DNA of 35,541 nucleotides from Treponema sp. (GTDB lineage: Bacteria; Spirochaetota; Spirochaetia; Treponematales; Treponemataceae): the NCBI GenBank assembly GCA_017551705.1, contig JAFZLA010000067.1, positions 1 through 35,541 of the forward strand. The letters are read 5' to 3'. Under the pieces are notes generated by a model. That model worked only from the letters and a program-made list of their open reading frames with translations. It was not told the origin of the DNA and made no database searches. Shown one piece after another: positions 7,604 through 15,734 of the stretch (position 1 is the first letter of the stretch; every line of letters begins with the position of its first letter). The translations under genes were made by a program, and so were the position numbers.

Positions 7604-9735
7604 AGAGACTGTCTGGCGTCTATAATGACCAGCTGGCGGCCTTCGTGACCGTTAAAGGTGTTGCGCTGAAAGTTGTAGGCGACGTCTATCAAGTCGCCCT
7701 CGTTGAATTCGGTTTTGTAGCGGCCGGCTTGGTCCCACCACAAGGCAGGCCATTTTTGGCTTCCGATTTCCAAATATAGTTTTAAGTGCTGCCTCTCCCC
7801 TTTTCCCAAAATCTGGGCGCCGGCGATTCGGGCGCGCTGGGTCATAAAAATCAATTCGGGGTTTTCGTTTCCGTAAGGCTCGAACATATCTACGATTTTC
7901 ATCAAGTCGTCGTTGACGTATTGGGCGGTAAGCTCGGCGTCTATGTCAACGGTTTGGTCTTCGTCGGCGCCCAGCTTAAGGTCTTGGACAAGGCCTGCGA
8001 TTTTTTGCTGGAACTTTTCAAAGTTTTGGGCGGTCAGAGAAAAGCCGGCCGCGCCCGCGTGCCCGCCGTGGTTTATGTAAATGTCTCCAAAGCTGTCCAA
8101 AAAGTCGGTGCAATTGACGCCGCGGGCGGTCCTCATCGAGCCGATGTAAATGTCGTCAACCTTTGTCATCGCTATCGAAGGAACCTTGACGCGCTGAACA
8201 AGCTTTGCGGCAATGCGGCCCACGACTCCGCGGTGAATTTTTTCTTCGACAATCAGGCAAAATTTTCCGTTAAATTTTTGCAAGGACTTTTCGGGGCGGC
8301 CGCCAAGATATTCCCAAGAAGAGTTTTCCAAATCCTTGCGCCGCTCGTTGTGGTCCAAAATCTTTTGGGCAAAAGCGTCGCGCTGGTCTGGGCTTTGCGC
8401 CAAAAAAAGTTCCAAGGAATCTTCGGGGCTTCCGATGCGGCCGGCCGCGTTGAGCGCGGGAATCACGTTCCAGCCCAAGTCCTTGGCGCAAATCTTTTTT
8501 CCCAAAAGGCCTTGCCGCGCCATAAGCTCCAGCAAGCCGGAACGGGGCCGGCCTGTGTTCATCGTGTTCAAGGCGCGGCGCGCGAAAATTCGGTTTTCGT
8601 TTTTGAGCGGCATGATGTCGCTAAAGACGCTGAGGGCCACAAGCTGCATGTCGCGCTCGTCGCATTCCTTTATCGTCGGAAAGCTTTGCGCGATTTTCTT
8701 TTCTAGATAAGTGATAAAAATATTGTAAAAGGCGTCCAGTTCCGTTCCTGCGTCTTGCGAATAAAGGGCGATTTTAGAAAGCCCCGCAAGCTTTTGCAAA
8801 GTGGCGTTGGAAACGTAAGGAATGATTTTTGCCGCCTCGGGCCTAACGTCAAAAAGGTTGAACTCGACGCCGCTTCCAAAAAGATTTTTGAGGGCGGCCG
8901 AGACAGCGGGAGCGTCCCAAACAAAGATTTGCTCGCCCCGCAAAAATTCTATCAAGCCGCTGGAAGAAAGGCTTTGCGTTCCGTCCGAAAAATCTTTTTC
9001 AAAACTCTTGCGCTTGACCATGTTCCTAAGCTTGAGGCATTCGACGACGCTTTGGTCGCGGACGTTCAAAAGGCAAATGTCCTGCTTGTAAAGCTCGGTT
9101 TGCGAAAAGCGCAGGGCTTGCGCAAGCTTAAAGGCCACCGAGCATCCGGAAATCTCGGCAAATGGATAGCCCGAGTCCGAAAGCTTTGGGTTCAAAATTA
9201 TGTCCGCGGCGGGAAGCGTTTCCGGCGGATTGTGGTGGTCGGTTACGATTACGCTTATGCCAAGCTCTTGCGCTCGCTGGATTTCGGCGTAATTGGAAAT
9301 TCCGCAGTCAACGGTAATCAAAAGCGTTCCGTAATTTTTGGCAAAGTCTTCCACCGCGGCCATGCTCAAGCCGTAGGAGTCGTCGCCCGAAGGGAGGCGC
9401 CAGGAAACGTCTATCTTCATCCGCTTTAGCTGCTCGTAAAGAACGGCGGTGGCAGTTATTCCGTCAACGTCGCGGTCTCCGAATATCAAGACTTTTTCGC
9501 CTTCCTCCGCCGCGGCCAAGATGCGGTCAACGGCGTCTTCCATTTGGAAAAACTCAAAGGGCCTTGTCAAAAAGCGCGCGTCGTCCTCCAAAAAATACAG
9601 CAAGTCGCCGCCGGAAGTGACTCCCCTGCGCGCCAAAATAGAGGCCTCCAAGGCGCCCAGCTTGTACTTGTTGTGCAAGGCAAGCGCCTGGTCTCTTGAT
9701 ATTTCTTTTTTGTTCCACGTTTTCAAAATCGCCAC
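7600..9735 (-). CDS. recJ: Single-stranded-DNA exonuclease RecJ
   Basis: 711 residues, longer than E. coli RecJ (577). DHH-phosphoesterase motifs are present: GDRDVDGITA (motif I, 86-95), LITVDCGIS (II), VIVTDHHNP (III, DHH at 166-168), and the DHHA1 motif GGHAGAAGFS. These bind the two metal ions used to degrade single-stranded DNA 5' to 3' in RecF-pathway recombination and mismatch repair. The C-terminal part contains an OB-fold domain. GTG start 9 nt after the recO stop, so the two genes form one unit; RecJ makes the single strand on which RecO loads RecA. The 3' end overlaps the convergent secreted-protein gene by 4 nt, with no terminator between them. Confidence 0.95.
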   Translation of the reverse strand: MAILKTWNKKEISRDQALALHNKYKLGALEASILARRGVTSGGDLLYFLEDDARFLTRPFEFFQMEDAVDRILAAAEEGEKVLIFGDRDVDGITATAVLYEQLKRMKIDVSWRLPSGDDSYGLSMAAVEDFAKNYGTLLITVDCGISNYAEIQRAQELGISVIVTDHHNPPETLPAADIILNPKLSDSGYPFAEISGCSVAFKLAQALRFSQTELYKQDICLLNVRDQSVVECLKLRNMVKRKSFEKDFSDGTQSLSSSGLIEFLRGEQIFVWDAPAVSAALKNLFGSGVEFNLFDVRPEAAKIIPYVSNATLQKLAGLSKIALYSQDAGTELDAFYNIFITYLEKKIAQSFPTIKECDERDMQLVALSVFSDIMPLKNENRIFARRALNTMNTGRPRSGLLELMARQGLLGKKICAKDLGWNVIPALNAAGRIGSPEDSLELFLAQSPDQRDAFAQKILDHNERRKDLENSSWEYLGGRPEKSLQKFNGKFCLIVEEKIHRGVVGRIAAKLVQRVKVPSIAMTKVDDIYIGSMRTARGVNCTDFLDSFGDIYINHGGHAGAAGFSLTAQNFEKFQQKIAGLVQDLKLGADEDQTVDIDAELTAQYVNDDLMKIVDMFEPYGNENPELIFMTQRARIAGAQILGKGERQHLKLYLEIGSQKWPALWWDQAGRYKTEFNEGDLIDVAYNFQRNTFNGHEGRQLVIIDARQSL

Positions 9736-9744
9736 CGTTCGGGA

Positions 9745-10584
9745 TTACAAAATCCCCTTTCCCGATTCCAAAGTTTTTAGTTTTATGCCCAAGGCGCCTT
9801 CAATCAATTCGTACAAAAACGCCTTTAGTTGGGCAAAGTCGCGCTCGGACAAGCTTGCCTTGCGCGCGGCGGTCATGTCGGCTTGGCTTGTTCCGCCAGA
9901 TATTTTAAGGTAATAAAGAGCGCTCTCGCCAAGCCTGATTCCCTTTTCTTGCGGCAAAAAGCAGTCCGCGCACACAAAGGAAGCCTCGCTTGGCGAATAC
10001 AATGCAAGTCTTTTTCCACCCGCTTCCGATTCTAGCGCGCTTTGAATAAAGTTTAAAGCGCGCCCCCCGCTTTGTTCAAAAGCCCCCAATTCCCCAAAGC
10101 CAAATTCCTTTTTGCAGCGGGGGCAAGAGTCCACTTGCGGCCTTACTCCCAAAAGGTCCACGTAGCGCCACAAAAAGCGCAAAAGGCCCAGCCGCGCCTC
10201 GTCCTCGCCAAGCAAGTCCATTCCGTCCAAAAAGCCGTTTGTCAAAACAAAGCACTGCTCGGGGCTGCCCGCGCATTTGGACTTTTGGACAATCTCTCCC
10301 GCCAAGGCCGCGGCGAAGGACTTGAAAAGGTTTTCGCGAAAGGTGGGATGGTATTTTTGGACGTCAAAGTCAGTGATTTTGGCGGAGCCTTTCTCTTCGT
10401 TCTTGTATATGTAGGCCAAGCCCCTGTTCCAAGGGCTCACCGCCCCCCGCAGCTTGCTCTTGGGGCCGCCAAAAAGAGTCGCCCATTCAATCCCGTCCTT
10501 TGTAAAAAGGCACACGGAACGGTTGTCCTGCGCCGTCGCTTTTACGGAGAGAACCAAGGCTTCCTTGCTGATGTTTCGGTTCAA
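9745..10584 (-). CDS. recO: DNA repair protein RecO
   Basis: 279 residues from TTG at 10584. The N-terminal OB-fold domain (residues 1-80: ISKEALVLSVKATAQDNRSVCLFTKDG, GPKSKLRG) is followed by a helical domain with a zinc-finger pair, CPRC and CADC. RecO binds SSB-coated DNA and helps load RecA with RecR. The frame stays open to a GTG at 10596, but GGTGAGGA ends 5 nt before the TTG, giving M-N-R-N-I-S-K, close to RecO N-termini in related genomes as I recall them; GTG is the alternative. It diverges from rpoZ and precedes recJ. Zinc fingers are variable in RecO, and here both pairs are kept. Confidence 0.88.
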   Translation of the reverse strand: MNRNISKEALVLSVKATAQDNRSVCLFTKDGIEWATLFGGPKSKLRGAVSPWNRGLAYIYKNEEKGSAKITDFDVQKYHPTFRENLFKSFAAALAGEIVQKSKCAGSPEQCFVLTNGFLDGMDLLGEDEARLGLLRFLWRYVDLLGVRPQVDSCPRCKKEFGFGELGAFEQSGGRALNFIQSALESEAGGKRLALYSPSEASFVCADCFLPQEKGIRLGESALYYLKISGGTSQADMTAARKASLSERDFAQLKAFLYELIEGALGIKLKTLESGKGIL

Positions 10585-10683
10585 AATTTTCCTCACCTAT
10601 AAGATACACTTTTTTGAGGAAAAATTCACATTTTTTTGAAGAAATTTTGAAAAAAAGATGAAAATTTAAGCGTCCAACGGCCA

Positions 10684-10712
10684 TTGACACATTTCCTCTT
10701 ATTCTATATAAT
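10684..10712 (+). promoter_or_regulatory. Perfect consensus promoter of rpoZ-miaA
   Basis: TTGACA (10684-10689), 17 nt, TATAAT (10707-10712). Predicted start near 10719; the leader is about 20 nt and contains GGGAG before the ATG. Confidence 0.92.
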
Positions 10713-10738
10713 TATTTATCAATTTTTGGGAGACAAAG

Positions 10739-10930
10739 ATGATTTTTCCTTTGGAACAGCTTGTAAAATTCACGGACAACATTTACGAAATAACAGTGGC
10801 GGCCAACCGCCGCGCCTACCAGATGTCGATGGTAAAGGACCCCTTGATTGAGGAGAACCACGACAAGGTCGTTTCGCTTGCGGCCAAGCAGCTTTTCACT
10901 CAAGAAGTGACATACAGAATTGCCGAATAG
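10739..10930 (+). CDS. rpoZ: RNA polymerase omega subunit
   Basis: 63 residues. The sequence PLEQLVKFTDNIYEITVAANRRAYQMS matches the short omega protein of spirochaetes: the AANRRAYQ stretch corresponds to the conserved A-x-R-R-x-x-Q helix that wraps the beta' C-terminus. It is shorter than the E. coli protein (91 residues) because the C-terminal extension is missing. ATG with GGGAG 6 nt upstream. The gene has a consensus promoter and overlaps miaA by 11 nt, so miaA translation is probably coupled to it. Confidence 0.88.
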   Translation: MIFPLEQLVKFTDNIYEITVAANRRAYQMSMVKDPLIEENHDKVVSLAAKQLFTQEVTYRIAE

Positions 10931-11858
10931 CCTTGCCGCAAAAATACCCGCGCTGGTGATTTTCGCGCCGACGGCTACCGGAAAGACCGACCTTTTGCTC
11001 GGGCTTTTTGGAGGCGGCGCTCACAAGTCGCGGGTCATATCCGCCGATTCTATGCAAGTGTATAGAGGAATGGACATAGGAACGGCAAAACCCACCCCAG
11101 CGGAACAAAAAATCCTTCCGCACTATCTAATTGACATTAAAAATCCAGACGAACAGTTTTCGGTGGCCGAATTTGTAGACCGCGCCGACGCTCTTTGCCA
11201 AGAGTTTTGGGCTGAGGGCGCCCTCCCCATCATTTGCGGGGGAACTGGCTTTTACATACGCTCCTTTTTGCTGGGCTTGCCGGCCACGCCGGAGGGCGAC
11301 GAGGCTTTGAGGGAGCGTCTTAGGGAGGAACTTGAGAAGCGTGGAGAGGCCTCGATGTGGCAAGAACTTAAGGAATGCGACCCCGACTCCGCGGACAAAA
11401 TCGCTCCCAGCGACCACTACAGGCTTTTGCGCGCGCTTGAGATTTTTAGGCTTACCGGAAAGCCGCGCGCCTGCTTTGCCCAAGAGCCAAAATTGCGCGA
11501 CAAATACGACTTTACCACAATAATATTGGAACGCCCCCGCGAAGAATTGTATTCAAGGATAGAGGCCCGAGTCGACAAAATGTTCGAGCAGGGCTTGGAG
11601 TCCGAGGCGCGCGGCCTTATGCAAAAATACGGTTCTGACGCTCCCGGAATGCAGGCCATCGGCTACAGGGAATTCTTTGAACGCTCCCCAGACGGCGGCC
11701 CCCTCTCTACGGAAGAAATAAAGGCAAAAATCAAGCGGGACTCCAAAAAGTACGCCAAAAAGCAGTGCGTCTTTACCGCCGGCATCCCCGGCGCCCAAAC
11801 AGTCCCGATAGCCGCCGCCGCCACCGCTATAAAAGCAGCGTCCTTAAGGACGCGGTGA
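10920..11858 (+). CDS. miaA: tRNA dimethylallyltransferase
   Basis: 312 residues. P-loop APTATGKT (16-23), then ISADSMQVYRGMDIGTAKP, PHYLIDIKNPDEQFSVAEF and GGTGFYIRS are classic MiaA signatures; DHYRLLRALEI and GYREF follow. The enzyme adds a dimethylallyl group to A37 of tRNAs that read codons starting with U. Its substrate, dimethylallyl diphosphate, comes from the MEP pathway whose first enzyme, dxs, is encoded about 280 bp downstream. TTG start at 10920 inside rpoZ; a GTG at 10956 would cut into the first beta strand, so it is less likely. The C-terminus ends in an Ala-rich stretch. No terminator is seen directly after the stop. Confidence 0.94.
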   Translation: MPNSLAAKIPALVIFAPTATGKTDLLLGLFGGGAHKSRVISADSMQVYRGMDIGTAKPTPAEQKILPHYLIDIKNPDEQFSVAEFVDRADALCQEFWAEGALPIICGGTGFYIRSFLLGLPATPEGDEALRERLREELEKRGEASMWQELKECDPDSADKIAPSDHYRLLRALEIFRLTGKPRACFAQEPKLRDKYDFTTIILERPREELYSRIEARVDKMFEQGLESEARGLMQKYGSDAPGMQAIGYREFFERSPDGGPLSTEEIKAKIKRDSKKYAKKQCVFTAGIPGAQTVPIAAAATAIKAASLRTR

Positions 11859-11909
11859 ACCCGCTCGAACAAAAAGTTAAGGTTTTGCGTTCAAAAACAC
11901 GAGCGGCTA

Positions 11910-11938
11910 TTGACTAAATAAACAAAAAAGCGCATAAT
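11910..11938 (+). promoter_or_regulatory. Promoter of the small ribosomal-peptide gene
   Basis: TTGACT (11910-11915), 17 nt, CATAAT (11933-11938). Predicted start near 11945, giving a leader of about 33 nt with AGGAG. Confidence 0.78.
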
Positions 11939-11977
11939 GTGTGCCGTATCGATACTAAATCTAATAGGAGCCAAAGC

Positions 11978-12067
11978 ATGCCTTGTGGTAAAAAGCGAAA
12001 GCGCCAGAAGATGGCGACTCATAAGCGAAAGAAGATGCTTAGAAGAAATCGGCATAAGAGCAAGTAA
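11978..12067 (+). CDS. Tiny AURKAIP1/COX24-domain ribosomal peptide (bS22/mS38-like)
   Basis: A 29-residue peptide, MPCGKKRKRQKMATHKRKK followed by MLRRNRHKSK, with more than half of the residues Lys or Arg. The pattern KKRKRxKMxTHKRKKxxRRNRHK matches the AURKAIP1/COX24 domain, known from mitochondrial mS38 and the small mycobacterial 30S protein bS22. It probably packs near the decoding region of 16S rRNA. ATG with AGGAG 8 nt upstream, its own promoter and a strong terminator 6 nt past the stop, so it is a free-standing expression unit. It is short enough to be missed by most gene finders. Ribosomal location is inferred from the family; the reading frame, RBS and flanking signals are directly visible. 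Confidence 0.85.
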   Translation: MPCGKKRKRQKMATHKRKKMLRRNRHKSK

Positions 12068-12073
12068 TGCCGC

Positions 12074-12110
12074 AAAAGACTGCCGCGTCTAAACGGCGGT
12101 CTTTTTTTTT
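12074..12110 (+). terminator. Terminator after the small ribosomal-peptide gene
   Basis: AAAAGACTGCCG (12074-12085) pairs with CGGCGGTCTTTT (12094-12105) over 12 bp with one T-G wobble and an 8-nt loop; nine T follow from 12102. Confidence 0.92.
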
Positions 12111-12134
12111 ACGCAAAACCGTTTTGGAGAAATT

Positions 12135-14087
12135 TTGCTCGCTCAAATCAAATCGCCTGCCGACATAAAGAATCTTTCTCAAAAGGAACTGCGCATTCTC
12201 GCGGACGAAATTAGGCGGACCATAATCGACACCGTCGGAAAAACCGGCGGCCACCTGGCCTCCAACTTGGGAATCGTGGAGCTGACAATCGCGCTGCACA
12301 AAGTTTTTTCTTCGCCCAAGGACGCGATTGTATTTGACGTGAGCCACCAGTGCTACGCGCACAAACTTTTGACCGGCCGCTATGACCAATTTTCAAGCTT
12401 GCGACAAGGCGGAGGAATCTCGGGCTTTACAAAGGAATGCGAAAGCGAGCACGACTTTTTTGACAACGGCCACGCCTCCACTTCAATCTCGCAAGCGCTG
12501 GGACTTTTAAAGGCGCGCGAGCTTCAAGGTATTGACGGAAAAGTAATCGCGGTCATCGGCGACGGAGCCCTTACCGGCGGCTTGGCGTATGAAGGACTTT
12601 TGAACGCGGGCCGCAACGCAAAAAATTTAATCGTAGTTTTAAACGACAACCAAATGTCGATTTCGCCAAGCGAAGGAAGCCTTTCGCGCTACCTTTCAAG
12701 CCTTACGATGTCGATTCAATACCAAACGGCGCGGCGGGCGATTGACAAGATTGTTTCCAAGCTGCCGGGCAGCCGACTTTTTCAAAAAATAATTTTCCGC
12801 TTCAAGCGCGGACTCAAGGGTCTTTTGCTCAGCGACAACATGTTCGTAGACTTTGGCTTTGAATACGCAGGCCCTCTCAACGGCCACGACATAAAGGAAA
12901 TGACAAAAGTTTTTGAGCGCGTCCAAAAGCTCAAAAAGCCAGTAGTGGTTCATGTCATCACAAAAAAGGGCAAGGGCTACTCGCCCGCCGAAGACAACCC
13001 CGAGCTTTTTCACGGCATAGGCCCATTCAACATCGCGGACGGCTCGATGGAAAAATTTGACGCCGAAAGCTTCACAGAAAATTTTTCGCGCTCAATCGTG
13101 CGCTTGGCGGAGAAGAATCCCAAAGTGGCGGCCATAACCGCGGCGATGTCCAAGGGAACAGGCTTAGCCTCCTTTGCCCGCCACTACCCCGACCGCTTTT
13201 TTGACGTTGGAATCGCCGAGGAGCACGCGGTGACATTCGCCGCAGGCCTTGCAAAGGGCGGACTTTTGCCAGTCGTCTGCATTTACTCGACCTTCATACA
13301 GCGCGCGGTGGACCAAATAATCCACGACATTTGCCTTCCAAACCTTCACGCTATAATCGTCCTTGACCGGAGCGGCGCCGTTCCCAACGACGGAGAGACA
13401 CACCAGGGAATATTCGACATCGCATTGCTAAAGAGCGTTCCAAACCTTTCGATTTTGGCGCCAGCGTCCGCCAAGGAATTGGACCTGTGCTTGGAATGGG
13501 CGGAAAGCGCGGAGGGCGCGGTTGTCATCCGCTATCCAAAAAAATCAAGCCCTTCCGAGCTGCCAAGCTTTGGCCAGCCGCTTGTCCAAGGCCAAGGCGT
13601 TTTGGTCAAGGCCCAAGAATTCGCGCCCTCGCTTTCGGCCAACTTTGACGACGGAGCGGCAGTCGCCGGCGAATCAAGCGACTTCAAGCGCGTCCTAATC
13701 GCGGCTACAGGCTCGATGCTGTCAGAGTGCATTGTCGCCGCCCGCTCCCTCTTGCTGCAAGGAGTTTGCGCGGACATTTACAGCTTGCGCTTTTTAAAGC
13801 CCTTTGACTTTGACCTCTTTTTTGAAACTTGCAAAGACTACGACGCGCTTGTCATCGTCGAAGACGCAATCAAGCAGGGCGGCTTTGGCGAGGAGTTGGA
13901 GGCCGAGGCGCTCAAAAGAAATTTTGGATCGGTCCAAGCGCTGGCCTTTGGACAAAAGTTCCCCGCGCAAGGAAGCCGCGAGCAAATTTTGGAGAACGCC
14001 TTTTTGTCGCCCAACGACATAAGCCGCGCCGCCCTTGGCTTGTTGAATCAAATCAAGAGCGGACCAAAACAAGGGGGCCAAAAATGA
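12135..14087 (+). CDS. dxs: 1-deoxy-D-xylulose-5-phosphate synthase
   Basis: 650 residues. Thiamine diphosphate motif GDGALTGG (142-149) through NDN (170-172); the transketolase central domain holds DVGIAEEHAVTFAAGLAKGG with the catalytic glutamate near 362, and DRSGAVPNDGETHQG. It condenses pyruvate and glyceraldehyde 3-phosphate, the first step of the MEP isoprenoid pathway (dxr is encoded at 23383). TTG start, with GGAGA about 6 nt upstream. Residues about 497-520 form an acidic, poorly conserved insert in the C-terminal domain. The gene sits just beyond a strong terminator and no clear promoter is visible between, so expression may depend on read-through. It overlaps folP by 4 nt (ATGA). 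Confidence 0.96.
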   Translation: MLAQIKSPADIKNLSQKELRILADEIRRTIIDTVGKTGGHLASNLGIVELTIALHKVFSSPKDAIVFDVSHQCYAHKLLTGRYDQFSSLRQGGGISGFTKECESEHDFFDNGHASTSISQALGLLKARELQGIDGKVIAVIGDGALTGGLAYEGLLNAGRNAKNLIVVLNDNQMSISPSEGSLSRYLSSLTMSIQYQTARRAIDKIVSKLPGSRLFQKIIFRFKRGLKGLLLSDNMFVDFGFEYAGPLNGHDIKEMTKVFERVQKLKKPVVVHVITKKGKGYSPAEDNPELFHGIGPFNIADGSMEKFDAESFTENFSRSIVRLAEKNPKVAAITAAMSKGTGLASFARHYPDRFFDVGIAEEHAVTFAAGLAKGGLLPVVCIYSTFIQRAVDQIIHDICLPNLHAIIVLDRSGAVPNDGETHQGIFDIALLKSVPNLSILAPASAKELDLCLEWAESAEGAVVIRYPKKSSPSELPSFGQPLVQGQGVLVKAQEFAPSLSANFDDGAAVAGESSDFKRVLIAATGSMLSECIVAARSLLLQGVCADIYSLRFLKPFDFDLFFETCKDYDALVIVEDAIKQGGFGEELEAEALKRNFGSVQALAFGQKFPAQGSREQILENAFLSPNDISRAALGLLNQIKSGPKQGGQK

Positions 14088-14923
14088 CTGGCAAAACGCC
14101 AAGCCTGCCTCTTGCAAACCGAACAATAACAACGCAAAACCCCGCCTTTGTTATGTCAATCGTAAACGCCGACCACGACTCCTTCTTTGCCAAAAGCCGC
14201 GGCGGATTTGGGCTTGCCAAAAAGCACATCGAGCAAGGCGCCGACATAATCGACGTAGGCGGAGAGTCAACGCGGCCGGGAAGCCGCTACATAGACGCCA
14301 AGGAAGAGATCAAGCGCGTAGTTCCAGTAATAAAAAAAATCCGCCGCTTCAGCGACATACCGATATCGGTGGACACGCGCAAGTACGACGTGATGAGCGC
14401 GGCCTTTGACGCCGGCGCCGACATATTGAACGACGTTTCGGCGATGGAAGACGATCCCCGCCTTATAAAATTTTGCGCCGAAAAAAAAATTCCCGTAATT
14501 TTGATGCACAAAAAGGGAATTCCTGCTATAATGCAAAACGAAACCAACTACGACGACGTGTTCAAGGAAGTCAGCGGCTATTTGGAAGAACGGGCCGAAA
14601 TCGCTTTGCAAAACGGAATTTCTTCCGATAAAATAATAGTGGACCCGGGCGTCGGCTTTGGAAAGAACGTCGAGCAAAACGCGGTCTTGATAAAAAGGGC
14701 CGGAGAGCTTTGCCATAAAAAGTTCATGGTCTTGATGGCGCTTTCGCGCAAGAGCTTTTTTGGAGCGGTTTGCGGCCGCAAGGTAGGCGACCGCCTTTGG
14801 GGAACAATCGCCGCCGACGTTTATTCGATATTGAACGGAGTTTCGATGGTCCGCGTCCACGACACGGCCGCCGCCGTCGATTCGGTAAAAGTTATAAAGG
14901 AAATATTGGATGCTGGCAGTTGA
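14084..14923 (+). CDS. folP: Dihydropteroate synthase
   Basis: 279 residues. IIDVGGESTRPGS, ISVDTRK, ILNDVSAM, IIVDPGVGFGK, LSRKSFFG and VRVHDTAAAVDSV cover the pterin and pyrophosphate sites; the Asp, Asn, Lys, Arg and His residues known to bind substrate are present. It joins p-aminobenzoate to the dihydropterin diphosphate. Loop 1 is unusual: family members read N-V-T-P-D-S-F-S-D-G-G, here it is VNADHDSFFAKSRGG, so Thr-Pro and the glycine pair are changed. A longer open frame starts at 13829, but the ATG at 14084 has a GGGGG ribosome binding site and an ATGA overlap with dxs. It overlaps cdaA by 14 nt. No other folate gene is nearby. Confidence 0.92.
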   Translation: MTGKTPSLPLANRTITTQNPAFVMSIVNADHDSFFAKSRGGFGLAKKHIEQGADIIDVGGESTRPGSRYIDAKEEIKRVVPVIKKIRRFSDIPISVDTRKYDVMSAAFDAGADILNDVSAMEDDPRLIKFCAEKKIPVILMHKKGIPAIMQNETNYDDVFKEVSGYLEERAEIALQNGISSDKIIVDPGVGFGKNVEQNAVLIKRAGELCHKKFMVLMALSRKSFFGAVCGRKVGDRLWGTIAADVYSILNGVSMVRVHDTAAAVDSVKVIKEILDAGS

Positions 14924-15734
14924 AAAATTATTGGCCGTCTACAACATTCTTAGGCCATTTTTGGACATAGGAATTCTCGCCTTTATTTTGTACAAGGCCT
15001 ACCAAATTGTCGTGGGCGCAAACTCCATCCAAATTTTGCGAGGAGCGATAATCGTAGCCCTCGCCTACGCCGCCGCCGCCATTTTCCGCTTGGAAACCCT
15101 TCACAGGCTTTTGCAATCACTGGCGCCAGGCTTGGTCGTAGTTTTTGCAATCGTCTTCCAGCCCGAAATCCGAAAAATCTTTTTAAAGCTTGGACAAAAG
15201 GAATGGTTCAGCTTTGGCAGCCGATCGAAGCATTCTTACGTGGACTCAGTTTTGATGGCGGCCGAAATTCTTTCAAAGCAAAGGCGCGGAATGCTGGCGG
15301 TTTTCATGCGCCACACAAAGCTTGACGACATCGCCAAAACAGGAACAAAAATCAACGCCGACCTGTCGTCAAGCCTTTTGGTCACAATCTTTAAGTACGA
15401 CACTCCCCTTCACGACGGCGCCGTCTTGATTCAAGGAGACAAAATAATCGCGGCCGGCTGCTTTTTGCCGCTGAGCGAACAGTACGACATCAAAAAAACT
15501 TTTGGAACCCGCCACCGCGCCTCGTTAGGCTTGGCCGAGACGACTGACGCCGTGGTATTGGTAGTGTCCGAAGAGACCGGCGCCATCAGCCTTTCTTACG
15601 ACTCAAAGCTGCACTACGACTTGTCGATGTCCGAGCTTACAAAAACCTTGGTTGCCTTGCTCAACATCACGCCCGACCAATACAAGATAGAGGATTCTGT
15701 AGATGAGAATAAAGCCCTTATTGGAAAAGCTTAG
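14910..15734 (+). CDS. cdaA: Diadenylate cyclase (c-di-AMP synthase) CdaA
   Basis: 274 residues. Three N-terminal membrane helices (about 14-30, 38-58, 71-85) are followed by the DAC domain with the DGA motif (LHDGAVLI, DGA at 169-171) and GTRHRASLG (199-207), the two halves of the active site. It makes cyclic di-AMP from two ATP at the membrane. The next gene encodes the YbbR-type regulator CdaR, and the pair is the usual CdaA-CdaR module; glmM, the third gene in Firmicutes, is absent here and acpS takes its position. The ATG lies inside folP, and the stop lies inside ybbR. Confidence 0.95.
   Translation: MLAVEKLLAVYNILRPFLDIGILAFILYKAYQIVVGANSIQILRGAIIVALAYAAAAIFRLETLHRLLQSLAPGLVVVFAIVFQPEIRKIFLKLGQKEWFSFGSRSKHSYVDSVLMAAEILSKQRRGMLAVFMRHTKLDDIAKTGTKINADLSSSLLVTIFKYDTPLHDGAVLIQGDKIIAAGCFLPLSEQYDIKKTFGTRHRASLGLAETTDAVVLVVSEETGAISLSYDSKLHYDLSMSELTKTLVALLNITPDQYKIEDSVDENKALIGKA

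Noticed and set aside
7786..8706. 306-codon plus-strand frame opposite recJ
   Set aside because: Antisense shadow of the conserved RecJ gene; no recognisable domain or ribosome binding site.
10591..10620. Leaderless GTG start for recO at 10596
   Set aside because: A TATCTT box is nearby, but GGTGAGGA directly upstream of TTG 10584 gives a better family-like N-terminus; kept as alternative.
13829..14083. Upstream extension of the folP frame
   Set aside because: Lies entirely in dxs in another frame, Arg/Lys/Gly-rich; the ATG at 14084 has RBS and ATGA overlap.
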